Positions 12,131 through 24,010 of a stretch of 64,000 bases of DNA are shown piece after piece. Position 1 is the stretch's first letter; each line of letters opens with the position of its first letter. The DNA comes from Notamacropus eugenii. Its lineage: Eukaryota > Chordata > Mammalia > Diprotodontia > Macropodidae. The stretch lies in NCBI RefSeq assembly GCF_028372415.1, contig NC_092875.1, positions 228,321,136 to 228,385,135 on the forward strand. Reading direction: 5' to 3'. The notes below the pieces were generated by a model that was given only the letters and a program-made list of their open reading frames with translations, was not told where the DNA came from and ran no database searches. The translations under genes were made by a program, and so were the position numbers.

Positions 12131-12899
12131 GTTTCCTTACTTCATTTCTTCCTTCTTTCTTTCAAGACAGTATGGGGATTGCTAATTATTTATTATAAGA
12201 TAATGATTTTTTCCAGATTTACAATTTCATTGATGTGGGGAGGTCTTTATAAACAAAGTTCCTCAGCTATTGCAAATGACCCACTGTTCAACAACTTACA
12301 GTCTTAGAAAATTATCTGGGCCACTGAGATATTAAATGTCTTCTCCAGAATCACACAGATAGTGTACATCAGAAATGAGTCTTGAAACCAAGTCATCTTG
12401 ACTTAAATCTCAGCTTTCTATTCACTTACCCATGTTACTTCTCTTCCATTATTTATAATATCTAACATTTATATAGCATTTTATGGTTTACAAAACTCTT
12501 TACATAGATTATCTTATTAGTTCCCATTGAATAAGTAACTGTAACTAATTCAAAATTCCCATTTTCATCAATGATTTCCATTTAAACTTTAGCATATCCT
12601 CCTAACAAATTAAAAGAGATGGGACACGGGGACCCCATTTCACTCTCTCCTTGCCTCCAGTGTTCTGCCCTATTTCCAGCATATATACTAACCAGATAAA
12701 AATAACAATAATAATATCCAGACCAGCAACAGGAAGGAGAGGAAAGGAGGAAAAACAAAGACTTATATCCTTGAGTTCCTGGGAGTTGACTGTAAATGAA
12801 ACACTTCCAGAATAGAAGGAAACCTGCCTTGCAGAGAATTCTCAAAGAATTGGAGACCAAGGAAGGAAATCCATGCCCTGACACACTTAGTCACTATTC

Positions 12900-14010
12900 A
12901 CCTGAGAGATTAATCACCATAAAAGTATACACTATTAGGATTGACAGAACCTAGGTCGGCCAACCAAGATCATCAACGATTTAAGAAAGTGTGGTATCTA
13001 TTACATATGCAAGCATTAAATGAGCCTGAAGCCTTATGAAAAAGCCACAAAAACAAAATAATTAGCAAACGATGTGCTAAGAAATTAACAAAAAGAAAAG
13101 CACTGGACTGAGAAGGAATCAATTAAGTGGCCAATCCACCTCTCCAGGCTTTATTAAAATAGAGAAATTGGACTTAATTTTCAAGACACAATTAAAACAA
13201 TGCGCAAAGGTATGATTAGTAGTGATTTTGCCCAGGACAAATTTGTTCCTATTGAGAAACAAGGGATAGAGCCAAGTCAGAGAAAAAGGAAAAAAGTAAA
13301 GAGAGATATGGCTGTGTAGGTGAGGGAAATAAAGGGGAAAAAATGATGGGAAGGAGAATGGGGCAGGCTATAGCTTTGGTTAATATCTCTCCTCTACCCC
13401 CAAATGTTTATTGCCTCCCCAAATTTTCACAAAGCTCAGAATGGAAAAGTTGCCATTTTCCTCTGCCTTTAAAGTTATCATCTATAAGTTAGGAGGAAAA
13501 ATTATTGAGGAGAGACAAAGCACATTTCTGATAAAAAAGAAAAAGTGTAAAGGCATGTGTTAAAATAACCTGTGCTCCCTCTGAAAAAGACACGATCAGC
13601 AATTTCAGAGTACTGCAGTTAGAAAGACAACCTGACAAAGAACTCGAATTAAATTGAATTGAAGCTCCCTGTAGAAGTATTTACACCTTGCTTTTCAGAG
13701 AGTATCAAAAAGAGAGAATAGCCTTTGACACCAGCCTCTAGAACTGCTCAAACAGTTATAATACTAAGAAGGAAAAGGAAAGAGAAAAAAAGAGATGGAC
13801 TTTTTAAGGCACTAGGACAGCAGTTGAAATTAGCCCAGACTGCCAAAACATCAAGGTCCTTCTCTCCTATATTGACCACCACCCTGCATTCCACCCATCC
13901 CCTACACCCTTGACCCTTGTAGCTCTTCATGTCACAGGTGGCGTTTTGACCATGTCTCCCCTTGTTTCCCCTGTTATTTTAATTAGATAATCACCGATTG
14001 CGGGAGCATC
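12900..14010. other. Non-repetitive AT-rich island, no coding frame
   Basis: About 1.1 kb without recognisable SINE, LINE or LTR sequence, unusual for this window. It is rich in TAATT/AATTA cores (for example TTAATTAGATAATC near 13978, and CAATTAAGTGG near 13120). No ORF of note. It could be a conserved non-coding element; that is inference only. Confidence 0.4.
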
Positions 14011-14519
14011 ACAACACATTCCTTTCCAACCCCAGTCTTCATAAAGTGATATGCTCTAAACTCATCCTCCCCACCAAAGGCATTCTTTGCTGGCTAATGC
14101 ATAAATTCTTTTCTACACAGGCATACCTGTAAAGGTCTCTTTTTTCAAAATAATGATCCAAGATTTGTTTTTGTAGGCTAATAAAGTGATACATGACTTT
14201 CCTGGTGGATATTTTTCTTCTGAAATTAACAAAAAGCCACATAAAAATGGGTTTTTTTGATATACGTGATAGAACAGAGAAAGAGGATTGTACCTGAAAT
14301 TAAACTACAAATCTCTGTTAGGCACAACTCACTTTTCTTTTTTAAGTGTTAAAGTCAAGCTATAGCTTTCAAGATTGTCTTTCCAATCTGTGATTCTTTT
14401 TGACTTTCCTTGTGTTCTGTCCTCTGAATTCTTTTTAAAAGATGCCTCAATTAACCTTTTCTTTCATTTTTTTCCTGTCCTATCCCTAATCCTCTGTTTT
14501 CCTACCTGCCTCTTCCATT

Positions 14520-15000
14520 AGAAATAAAAGACAAAAAGACAAAGCCCATGTAGTAAATATGCATAGTCAAACAAAACATATTTCCACGCTGTGTACAATA
14601 ATGTCAGTCTTTTTCAGTATCTTGAGTCATCATTCCTTTTTCAAGGATTGGGTAGCATGCTTCATCAACAGTCCTCTGCAACCATGGTTGAGCATTATAT
14701 TGACAACTGTTTAATGTTGTTATTGTATAAATTGTCCTCCTGGTTCTGCTGTCTTTATTATCCATCTGCTCCTTTAAGTTTTCCCAGGTTTCTCGGAAGC
14801 CATCCACTTTATAATTTCTCACTGTAATGATGGTATAGTATATTCATATGCCATAATTATTTAATCATTCCACAATAGATGGGAATGTCCCTAGTTTCCT
14901 GTTCTTTTCTACTTTCCTATTAGCTGCTATAAATATTTTTATACATATGAGTCAACTCCAAGTTTTTTCCAGGGAAATCACTGTGTCAGATTGTTAGGGG
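14520..15000 (-). mobile_element. L1 LINE 3' fragment
   Basis: Complement of the marsupial L1 3' segment: on the plus strand TCCTCCTGGTTCTGCT, AGTTTTCCCAGGTTTCTCGG, TTCCACAATAGATGGGAATG and GCTGCTATAAATATTTTTAT. Non-coding remnant. Confidence 0.75.
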
Positions 15001-15467
15001 AAGTTAATTTATTGGACTTCTAACCTCTCTCTCTACATTCAATTTTCATTCAGTTCATGGTTTCCTATAGTGTTAATCTTTGCTGAACTAGAATTATGTC
15101 TTTATAAAAGAGCCTATCAGAATTACCTAAGCATTTGCTGAGAAAAAGCAGAAATTTAACAACCAGCTTTTTCTTAAAGATAATTCTGTTCTTCAAAAGT
15201 TAAGAATCCAAAAAGAGGAATTTATTTTCTGTACTATATTCTCACCAACAAGGTGGCTCTGGTTGCTAGGGTTGAAATGATAGTCTGCCTTTTAGAATCT
15301 TGGATAGAGAACAAGTGAGAAGTCAGACTTCCTCTCACATGTATCCTGTATCTTGAGAGATCTATAGAAAAGTATAGAATCTATACTATCTATACAGTAT
15401 CTATGCTATATAACCATTTACACTATAGATGGTTACTTATGAAATTTGTAGGTGCTTGCCACTACTG

Positions 15468-15711
15468 CTGTTTATCTTTGTTCTCAAAGAGGACCACGAC
15501 ATCAGGGAGGTGATGCTATGACATGCATGTGAATTGGATTTAAGTGAAGGAGGGCTGTGCAAAGCCACCAGTTTCACTTTCTTCTCCAGAGCATCTGGGT
15601 CCAATGACTAGATATGGGTCAGGACAACTGTAGATGGCCCAGGATGTATGGGATAGGGGGCGGGACTCAAGTCCAATACCCTATCCACTCACTGTGTTAC
15701 GTAATTGCTCC
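15468..15711 (-). repeat. RTE-tailed SINE, head-to-head with the next SINE
   Basis: On the plus strand starts TTGTTCTCAAAGAGGACCAC (complement of the RTE-like tail), passes GGTGATGCTATGACATGCAT and ends with the complement of the tRNA-like head CCCTATCCACTCACTGTG. Confidence 0.8.
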
Positions 15712-15715
15712 TAAC

Positions 15716-15985
15716 ACTAGGTGGTACAATGGATAAAGTGCTAGGTCTGAAGTTAAGAAGACCTGAGCTCAAATTTGATTTCAAGACACTCTCTGTGTGA
15801 CCCTGGGCAAGTCACTTAACCTCTGTTTGCTACAGTTTCCTCATCAGTAAAAGGGGGATAACAACAACCTACCTCTCATGGTTATTGTGAGGATCAATTG
15901 AGATAATAATTATAAAGAACTGTATCTGGCACATTAAGTGCTATATTATATAGTAAATGCTATATTAGCTATTATTGTTGTTATC
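15716..15985 (+). repeat. MIR/CORE-type SINE
   Basis: CACTAGGTGGTACAATGG head, GTGTGACCCTGGGCAAGTCA core, TTTCCTCATCAGTAAAAG and a TTATTGTTGTTAT end. Its head abuts the head of the preceding minus-strand SINE. Confidence 0.85.
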
Positions 15986-16359
15986 ATGTGGCCTTATACA
16001 AGTCACTTAACTTTTCTTATCCTCTTGTCTTGTAAAATGAGAGGTATCAAACTAGATGATCTCTGAGGTCCCTTCTAACTCTAAATTGATTATTTAGAAA
16101 GATAGTAACTGAATTTTGTGCAAAGAAGGGCTTCCACATTCAGCCTATTGCTAAATTCCACATCTGACCTGTATATAATAGTAAAGGAGGCCCTATAGTG
16201 ATCTGGAAATGTAACTTCTGGTATGAACTGGGATAGTCACTTCCTCTCCTGGGCATAAATTTCCTCTTCTGCAAAATGAAAGACAGACTAGATAGCCTGT
16301 TTCAACCCCAAAGCAAGCAGAATGGTAAAAAGTCTCAAATCTATTCCACATAACAATCA

Positions 16360-16710
16360 GTTGAAATAACTGTAGGTGTTTTGCTTCAAGAAGAAAAGGG
16401 TCAGGTGGGACATGATAGCTGTTTTCAAGTATTTGAAAGGCTGTTATATGAGAAAGGGACTAGATTCGGTCTGTTTGCTCACAGAGGGTAGAACCAGAAG
16501 CAATAGACAAATGTCACAAAAGATTTAATAGCAGGAAAACTAAAGCTATCAAAAAGCAAATGGGCTGCCTTGATAGGTATTGAGTTCCCCTTAATAAAAG
16601 CTTTCAGAGACAAGAAGACAACATTCTGGATATATGGTAGTAGGAACTCTTAGGGGTTATGGGCTAAACTAAAATGACTACTTCCAAGGTCCCTTCCAAA
16701 AAAGGGTATC
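16360..16710 (+). repeat. L3/CR1-type LINE 3' fragment
   Basis: GGGACATGATAGCTGTTTTC, AAGTATTTGAAAGG, AGGGTAGAACCAGAAGCAAT, AAATGGGCTGCCTTGATAGG and AGGTCCCTTCC in the L3/CR1 order. Other pieces are at 31150-31290 (plus), 46915-47335 (minus), 49560-49690 (minus) and 58480-58547 (plus). Confidence 0.75.
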
Positions 16711-17384
16711 CTGGAACCAGCTCAAACCCATTCACAAAAGCCAACTGTTAAATTTTCAGTGTTAGCACCTATACTTTGGAAATCAATAAATGCTACAATC
16801 ATGGTTTTATTTAATATTTTGTTGATTATCCTAAAGAAAATAATGGAGAACATTTTAATGAGGCAGATTAAACTTAAAAGTGTATTATGTATACATCCAC
16901 CCAGAGAACCAGTTGTTAAATCAGTAGATCTCTGCTTCCTTCTCTGAAATTTTGTGATGCTATGATTCAGGATATTTAGGTTGAAGAGAGAAGACATCTG
17001 GGGCAGGAGAGAATAGAGAAGAAGGAAAGTCAGGAGATAAGGAGTAGAGCTAGCTGTCTTCAAATATTTGAAGAAACAATTATAATATGGGAAATGAAAT
17101 AGATTTGTTCTGCTTACTGGCTAAACTAGCTCTACTCCTTATCTCCTGACTTTCCTTCTTCTCTGTTCTCTCCAAATTGATTACTCATTCTTTTACCCAG
17201 AACTTTTTAAGCAAGACAAAGTAGAATAGCCTCTGAATTCAAGGAATAGAGGTTTTACACAAGAAAGATTCTTAGGAACCAGAAAACACGCATCTACAAG
17301 GTTATTGACGATGTAAAACTCTACTAGAGGATACAACATGTAAAGAAATAAATCAAAAGAAAATTTATACAAAGTAAGTATAGA

Positions 17385-17700
17385 ATAATTTTAGAGAGGA
17401 TACAAATAGCTGGGGAGGATTCAGGAAAAGCCTGATGTAGATTGCAACTGGGCTGAATCTTAGAAGGAAACAAGTATTCCAAGAGGTAAAGATGACAGGA
17501 AGGGAACACATCCCAGGCTTGGGGAACAACTTGCAAAAAGGTACTATGGTAGAAGATGGAATGGTGTGTACAAGAAACAGCAAGTGAATCATACTGACTG
17601 AAACATAGATTATATGAATGGGAACCATGGGAAATTGTCTAAAAAAGATAAGGAGGAGTCTGAGTGTGAAGGGTTTCAAATGTCAAATAGTGATCAAATG
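17385..17700 (+). repeat. Old interspersed repeat of the TTGAGGAT family
   Basis: Carries the upstream part of the family: GAGGATTCAGGAAAAGCC, ACATCCCAGGCTTGGGGAAC, GAACAACTTGCAAAAAGG and GTGAAGGGTTTCAAATGTC. Confidence 0.6.
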
Positions 17701-18599
17701 AAAGAGTGGTTTTGATCTATATTTGTAACAAATGTGCAATTTTATTTCTATAAATTAATGTTATTTTGAATGGAGATACGGTGTCCCTGAGAAGAATGAA
17801 TGTTGACAGAGGCACTACAATATAATTTAACATTTAATGTACCATCTTAGTTGCCATTGGTGCTGAGAAATTCTCAGTAAAACCAAATAAACTAAATCAA
17901 AACCATTCAATTCACAACTACAAATAGTTTTTCCAGGTCTTCTGTTTTATTTACCATTACCTTATTTTTACACCAAATAGACCTCCAAGGAAACAGAAAT
18001 TACCCATTCACAAGGCCATCAAATACATAAAATGAATGTACTTTGATTTGGTTTCTTATTTACTTATTTACAGTTATACATATTGCTACCCAGGATAGAT
18101 CCAGTCCTTCCAGCCAAAGGTCCGAGGTCTTGGGAAGTTTCTGGGTTATTTACATAGTGACTAAAACACGTTTTGAGCATTTCTATAATGGACTGAAAAT
18201 AAAAAGTTCTGATCTTATAGAAAATCAGGAAGCACCATGGAAGAAAGCTTTAACCATATGGTAGCTAGACATTCAAAGGAAATACTGTGAAACCATAACC
18301 CTACTGCCCTCACACCCCCTTCCACCTTACCCCCACCCCTAGAGCATCCAGCTCTACTGGACCAATAACAAAGTCAGTCTGGAATGATTATTAGGTTACA
18401 AATAAAATAAGCATATTGAGATTTTTCTGGAGCAATATAAAGGGTTATTTGCTTTTCATTAACGTGAATGGGTGGTTAGCATAGAAATAAATGATTCTTA
18501 TTTAGCCAATAAAACAATTCCCCAACAGGCAGAATGACTTTCTTGATATAGAGATATGGAAGGCTCTAGAGACCACTTCTAGTCTCATAATATTGATAT

Positions 18600-18805
18600 T
18601 CTAACAATCAGACATAGCTAGAAGAAAGCTCCAAAGTCATTTATTCCAACTCCTCAATTTTAGAGGTGAGGAAAGTGAGGCTTAGAAAGTTAAATGACTC
18701 CTGAAGACCTTGCAGATAGGCAGCAGCAGATTGAGTATTCAAACCCAAGTCCTCTCACTTCAAATTCAGTGTTTTTTTCCGTCTTGTACCACACTCTCTC
18801 CAATG
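18600..18805 (+). repeat. MIR-like SINE remnant
   Basis: GTCATTTATTCCAACTCC, GAGGTGAGGAAAGTGAGGC and TCAAACCCAAGTCCTCTCAC; diverged. Confidence 0.6.
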
Positions 18806-18809
18806 AGTT

Positions 18810-20255
18810 TGAGTTCTTCAATCCCCCACTATTCAGGAACTATCATCCGTGAATTACAAGACTTTCAAGAGTAGTCACATCTGTGTTAATTATTTTATAA
18901 CAAACTCAATACAGTATTGAACCCAGATGGAAGCAATCAGTAAAGGGACTCTTTGTTTTAGATCCTGAACCCCAATGGCCAAATGTCAGGTGCTACCCTC
19001 TTCGGGGGCATTCTAAGTAAGAGTGAGCAAAATTAAAGCAAATCTTTTTAATACCAAAAGTAACCACATTCACTTTTTCAGATATACCCTTAGAAGAAGA
19101 AAAGAGAAGTAAACCATACTTTTAAGATTAGTATGTCTTAACTTCAGTATTAAAATAGGACCAAAGTGTTTCAAAACATACGCAGATTAGGCTTGCCACC
19201 TGATTCGATGTCAATGTATTTTTTGAGTCTAAGTCAAGCCTAACTTGGACATGGTCAATAAGTGGCATATCTTGACCTTAATTATGGGCCACAGTATAAT
19301 TTGTGGGGCTTACAGATACTGTCTTCTTATGGTTAAGGCAATGGTGCAGGTCCAGGAAATGTTACCCAAAAAAGTCAGTCTGGAACCCTGAATTCAATAG
19401 GAGTCAGGCAACAAAAATGAGTTCCAGAGAAATCAATGATATAACAAGCATTCTAACATACTTTTTGTTAGAAACAAGAAAATGTCACTAGCAGATGCTT
19501 TATGAATACACACCCCAAACCACAAAACTGGTGGTAGGGAGGAAAAAAATGAGGTATTTCAATGATGATAATAAACCTCCCCAAGGCAAAGTTGGACCAG
19601 GAGTACTCTCTTATCCCTCTTAGAAAGGATATCTAACTAGAGCATCAAGCATTACGGCGTTATTTCTAAGGGAGAAAAGACATATAAGGTGTCAAAAATA
19701 TATCATTTTTTTAAAAGATAGTCAGCTCTCAATTACCTACACTAATTGAGAGGGGAGCATTAGCCCATTGGTTTACAAACGTACACTGTTCTTATAATCA
19801 TTTGGATTTGGGTTGAGAATGTATTGCATGATTTATTTCTTTATTTTGCAAGGAAGCCAATTTAGTTCCTTGATTCTGTTTTGCTCAGGCTAATGCTAAA
19901 GTTAGTTTCTGTTCTCCAAGCAACACCAACATAGATCTGAGAAAATGGCATAGATGGGAGGAGGGAGAGAAGGGAAGGAAGAAGTCAGCCTGGAATCTGG
20001 AAATTTGAAATAGATGATATTTTAAATGGATTAGTCACAGGTAGATAATTGAGGCTTGATTAGCATTTCAAACAAAACAGAGGAAAAAACTTACACATGC
20101 ATGTGATTTTGGAAGAAAACATATATGAAAGGTTAATACATGGCTGAATTTGTAGTTTGCCTGCCTACAAAACTATCCACCCCTCTACAGCAATTATGTA
20201 TCTTTGTCCAAAAAGGAAATGAGAGAGAAAAACAGACAGAATAAAAATAATGTTT
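18810..20255. other. Putative MC5R 3' UTR and non-repetitive flank
   Basis: I see no recognisable repeat or second gene between 18.8 and 20.25 kb. The part nearest the CDS (about 19820-20255) is the likely 3' UTR if the AATAAA pair is used. Short ORFs here have no coding character. Confidence 0.4.
19832..19845 (-). terminator. Tandem AATAAA signals, candidate MC5R polyadenylation site
   Basis: Two overlapping-spaced AATAAA hexamers on the minus strand (complement TTTATT at 19832-19837 and 19840-19845) lie about 410 bases past the MC5R stop. They are the first canonical signals I see downstream and would give a short 3' UTR. AATAAA is common in AT-rich DNA, so this is only a candidate. Confidence 0.35.
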
Positions 20256-21233
20256 TTAATACTTGATAGGGAACCCACAGGACATTCTTAGTCCACAGCA
20301 ACAAATAATCTCTTTGAAGGTCTTCCTCATCTCCTGGCTGCGGAAGGCATAGATCAGAGGGTCAATCACAGAGTTACACATAACGAGAATGAGGTACATG
20401 TTGAAGTGGGACATGAAGCAAACACAATAAAGGTTCTGGGGACAAGAAATCATTAGGATGAGGTGGAGGAAAAATGGAGCCCAGCAAACAATAAAAACAC
20501 CAAGTAACATTGTCAGGGTGATGGCCCCCTTCATGCTGATCCTCTGCCGGACTGAACTATAGCCAGACAAGGCTGCAATCTGCTTCACATGAGTCCGAGC
20601 CAGGAGAAACATATGGATATATAGAGATACCATAAGGAATAGCATGGTGAAAAACATGGTAATGAGACAAATGACGACATAAGTAGACTCATAGTAAAGA
20701 ATGAAGATGATGCCACAACTAGTACAAAAGACCCAGATGCATACAATGATGATCCCTGATCGCTTCACTGTCATGATGTTGTGGTAGCGCAGGGCATAGA
20801 AGATGGTGACATACCTGTCCACGGCGATGGCCAACAAACTGCACATGGAGGCCATAACAGAGATGCAGATCATAGAATCAAATACATTGTCTATATGGCG
20901 CACAAAAGCATCTTCTATCACCAGATGTTTATTGTTTATTAAGTATATTGTGATGGTCTCCCAGGCATTGGACACGCTCACAAGCATGTCTGCCACAGCT
21001 AAGTTACATACAAAGAAATACATGGGAGAGTGCAAGTTCTTGTTCTTAACTATGGCACCGATGACTAAAATGTTCTCCAACAGGCTGATGATACCAAGAG
21101 TCAGGAACACCTCAACAGCTATGTTCACTTGCTCACAGGGTGATGGCTTGCTCTTGATCCTGGGCCCTGATATGTTGTCCCTCAAAGAGCTCAAGTTGAC
21201 ATCCAAGGTGTGCAGAAAATAGGAGGAGTTCAT
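20256..21233 (-). CDS. MC5R: Melanocortin-5 receptor, intact single-exon CDS
   Basis: Encodes a 325-residue class A GPCR of the plasma membrane that binds alpha-MSH/ACTH peptides and signals through Gs and cAMP; in other mammals it acts in exocrine and sebaceous glands (family knowledge). Seen in the translation: three N-terminal N-glycosylation sequons (N2, N13, N20); the acidic ligand pocket E92, D115 and D119; D82 in TM2; DRY at 139-141; a very short second extracellular loop; CWAP at 250-253 in TM6; C264 and C270 in the third loop; DPLIY at 291-295; and a Cys cluster at 311-313 suited to palmitoylation. The length equals that of human MC5R. I chose the ATG at 21231-21233 because it gives the family's MNSS start and has A at -3. 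The frame stays open 22 codons further to an ATG with a poor context (T at -3), which I do not favour. MC5R rather than MC4R or MC3R is indicated by the N-terminus and the TM regions. No frameshift or missing key residue was seen. Confidence 0.97.
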   Translation of the reverse strand: MNSSYFLHTLDVNLSSLRDNISGPRIKSKPSPCEQVNIAVEVFLTLGIISLLENILVIGAIVKNKNLHSPMYFFVCNLAVADMLVSVSNAWETITIYLINNKHLVIEDAFVRHIDNVFDSMICISVMASMCSLLAIAVDRYVTIFYALRYHNIMTVKRSGIIIVCIWVFCTSCGIIFILYYESTYVVICLITMFFTMLFLMVSLYIHMFLLARTHVKQIAALSGYSSVRQRISMKGAITLTMLLGVFIVCWAPFFLHLILMISCPQNLYCVCFMSHFNMYLILVMCNSVIDPLIYAFRSQEMRKTFKEIICCCGLRMSCGFPIKY

Positions 21234-21582
21234 TATGAAAGGAAGAGACTCTCTTCTTTCCAATGAATTTGCTATAAAACAGGATAGCAAATATATCATC
21301 CAGAGAGGGGAACAGCCCTACCAAAAAGATGGCAACATGACATAAGCAAGCTCAAGTCAGCAGAGACAGTCAAATAGAATGAAATGTTCCTAACAGTTAC
21401 TCTCTAGGCATATCTCCTTCTTTGTTAAATGCCTGACAGTCTTGATAATGTCTATAGTAACGTGTTCTAGAGTTTGATTGGACTTCCTGGTACCCCTTTC
21501 TTTTCTATTTCCACTCCACTTACAAGAAAATTAAGATCATAAGCAACAAAACATATTTTGCTACCTCTCTGTCCCCTGTATT

Positions 21583-21587
<5 letters not shown>

Positions 21588-21631
<44 letters not shown>
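21588..21631. repeat. (CT)n microsatellite
   Basis: About 22 CT units between the MC5R CDS and its candidate promoter; on the sense strand of MC5R it reads (AG)n, inside the putative intron. Confidence 0.97.
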
Positions 21632-21633
<2 letters not shown>

Positions 21634-21779
21634 GTTTGGTAGATATTATGCTAAATAAACACAGATGTCTGAAAATGTGCACACTTCCCAAAAATCCCTC
21701 CTGGAATGATAGATGTGCACCTGCTCTCTCAGGATTGATCCTGACTCTCAAATCAGATTGTCACAATTTTGATAACTAA

Positions 21780-22330
21780 TTAATATGATTTCATTAGCTT
21801 CATCATATTCACCTTTGGGGTCCCTTGCATGACTGCAAAAACATCTACATTTTCAAAATTAAGGGGGGGACTGAGAATTGTTTTCCTTCATTGAATACAA
21901 TCTTTTCTCACTTTGGCATTTCTTGAGAAATCATTTTTTTTTCATTCCATTAAAATACATGAGCAGGAAAGTGCACCAAAAATACTAACTCCTAGAAAAA
22001 GCAACTTCATTCCCCCAGTTACAAAACTGCTTTCTGCCCATTGTGATCCCTTTGCCCTCTAAACCCAGAGCACAATTTTCCAGTTGTTTTTAAAATGGTG
22101 TTCTGATTGTCATCATTTTTCCTAATGAGAATGATCACAATAAATATTATTGAGCTGCAATCACATGGTAGGTAGCGTACAGAATAATTAGCCATGCCCC
22201 CTTCTAAGGGAGCTCAATCAATGCTATTCCCTAGTAAAATATGTTAAATTTAATAATTTAAAAAATATTCCCTTAACCACACTAGCTCCTGCGCACACCC
22301 TTCTATGCCTACAAGTTAAGAATGGGTTCA
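21780..22330. other. No gene seen; putative MC5R intron
   Basis: AT-rich sequence between the CDS and the candidate 5' exon, without a repeat I recognise. Confidence 0.4.
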
Positions 22331-22403
22331 TCCTGCTCTCGACAGACTTTCAAATCAATAGATAGTGGCAGCTATTTACCAATCTTGTTCCTTCAGCGCT
22401 TAC

Positions 22404-22553
22404 TTCTGTTCCCAGACAGCACTCTTTCTCCCCCAGCTGCTGGAAGTTGCAGCTCTCCCAGGACACCTCGAATCTATAGGTTGTGATGTTTGCCTGGAAT
22501 AAGATGCCATCACCAGGGAAGGCAGGAATTCTCAAATCCGTAAAGCAAAAACA
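22404..22553 (-). other. Candidate 5' non-coding exon of MC5R
   Basis: Downstream of the candidate TATA box on the minus strand, about 150 bases end at a strong donor, CAGAA followed by GTAAGC (GT at 22403-22402). Candidate acceptors before the CDS are a TTTTTGGTAG (AG at 21319-21318) and a CCTGTTTTATAG a little further in. This would give an intron of about 1.1 kb removing the 5' UTR, the CDS staying in one exon. Melanocortin receptor genes can have non-coding 5' exons (family knowledge). It is unproven here; the donor and acceptors could be chance matches. Confidence 0.35.
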
Positions 22554-22555
22554 TC

Positions 22556-22700
22556 AATTACCTCCATTCCAGCTGCCCTTATATAGACTCACGGAGTTAC
22601 TGACTCTCCTGAGCTCAGCTGAAGACTCCTCCTCCCTCCCCCTCTCCCCATCTTCCCTCCTTCTTCTCTCCCTCTCCCAGTTCTTCCCTCCTTTCTACCA
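22556..22700 (-). promoter_or_regulatory. Candidate MC5R promoter with TATA box
   Basis: On the minus strand a TATATAAG box lies at 22585-22578, preceded by about 100 bases of G/A-rich sequence with GGGGAGGGAGG-like runs and CAGCTGAGCTCAGG. It sits about 1.35 kb upstream of the MC5R start codon in the right orientation, and no other gene is nearby. The predicted start site, 25-30 bases beyond the box, is about 22548-22555. The TATA box is seen; the promoter role is inference from position and from the splice donor downstream. Confidence 0.45.
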
Positions 22701-23239
22701 ACTTTTTCTTTTTAGAGTAGCTTCTGTGTGTAATAAGCCTTGGGTAGCCGGTACCACCTAGTGGCCCACAGTTGTAAGGCAGTTCCCCAGATCCATTAAT
22801 AAATAAATTTAGTACCGTTTCAATGAAGGATGGCTAATTCTTTATTACTCTAAGGATTAAAATTTTCTTCTCCTAATCTCTTTGAGAAAATCTTTCCAAA
22901 GGTACTTTTCAAAAACATTTTTTTTTCTTTTTGCTGCTAAACTAGCTGGTCAGGCTGTTCTTCTTTCTTTCTCATTCTCCTTCAAATTTATTCAAATTCA
23001 GTCAGCCCTCAGTGGTTCTCAGAAAGCTTCCTTCTCTCACATTCCTTTTGTAATACTATTTCTTCCTTGAAGTCTAACAATATTTATTCCCATTTGGCTG
23101 CATGACTGAGAGAAATAAAACCAAAAAATTCTCATCTATGACCTTATTCCATGATTTTATGCCTGAATCAATTTGCAGAAGAATTTAACCCTTGTAAGCA
23201 AAGATCTGCCTTAGCATGATGATAAACTCTAAATCCATA

Positions 23240-23400
23240 GAAACATAGATCTAGTACTAAAAAGGACTTTAGAGATCATTTGGTGTACCCCAAGCCATTT
23301 TATGAATGAGAAATGCAAGGCCCAGCAAGGTAAGTGACTTACTTAAGGTCACACAGGTAATAAAATCAGAGGTTTGATTTGAAGTTCACTCTATCCAAAT
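23240..23400 (+). repeat. MIR-like SINE remnant
   Basis: GGACTTTAGAGATCATTTGG, ATGAGAAATGCAAGGCC and GTGACTTACTTAAGGTCACA. Confidence 0.65.
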
Positions 23401-23679
23401 TTATCATATAATTCAGATCCTAGTGGCAAATATTTACTATTGTCCTTCCTTTTCCCTATAACTCCAATCCCCTGAATAATTCTCCATCCTATCTGTCTTC
23501 TTCTCCTATCCAACTCTGAGCCTACAAGCTAGGAAATCCAGTATATGTGCTGACGTCACTTCAACATCCTGACCTCTCAATTACTTAATCCCCTCAACTT
23601 CTATGACCTCCTTCTCAGTTCCACACTCTTGATAGTCATGTTCTTGATCTCCCAACATCAAGCAAAAATTTTATACTTC

Positions 23680-24010
23680 CAGATAAAAAAAATCCTGTTT
23701 TCTTTTGGGTATAAGCCAAGTAGTGGTATAGCTTTCCAAATTGACTGGACCAATTCACAGCTCCACAAACAGTGTACCAGTATGACTTTTCTTTCAATGC
23801 CTCTAACATTTGTCATTTTCCACTTTTCTCTTCATCCCCAGTTTGATAGGCACATGATGGAATCTCAAAGTTACTTTAATTTGTAATTCTCTAAACATTG
23901 GTGATTTAGAGCACTTTTAATATAATTGTTAATAGCTTTAATTTCTCCCTTTGAAAATTGCCTGTTTATATCCTTTAACCATTTCTGTATCAGTAAATGG
24001 AAAATGTTTG
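23680..24010 (-). mobile_element. L1 LINE ORF2/3' fragment
   Basis: Complement of the end of L1 ORF2: on the plus strand GGGTATAAGCCAAGTAGTGG, GACCAATTCACAGCTCCAC, then TTCATCCCCAGTTTGATAGG and GAAAATTGCCTGTTTATATC. Same segment as 46195-46490. Confidence 0.7.

Noticed and set aside
20803..21222. 139-codon plus-strand ORF
   Set aside because: Antisense shadow of the MC5R coding sequence.
21234..21299. 22-codon in-frame N-terminal extension of MC5R
   Set aside because: The upstream ATG has a weak context, and the family start MNSS lies at the next ATG with A at -3.
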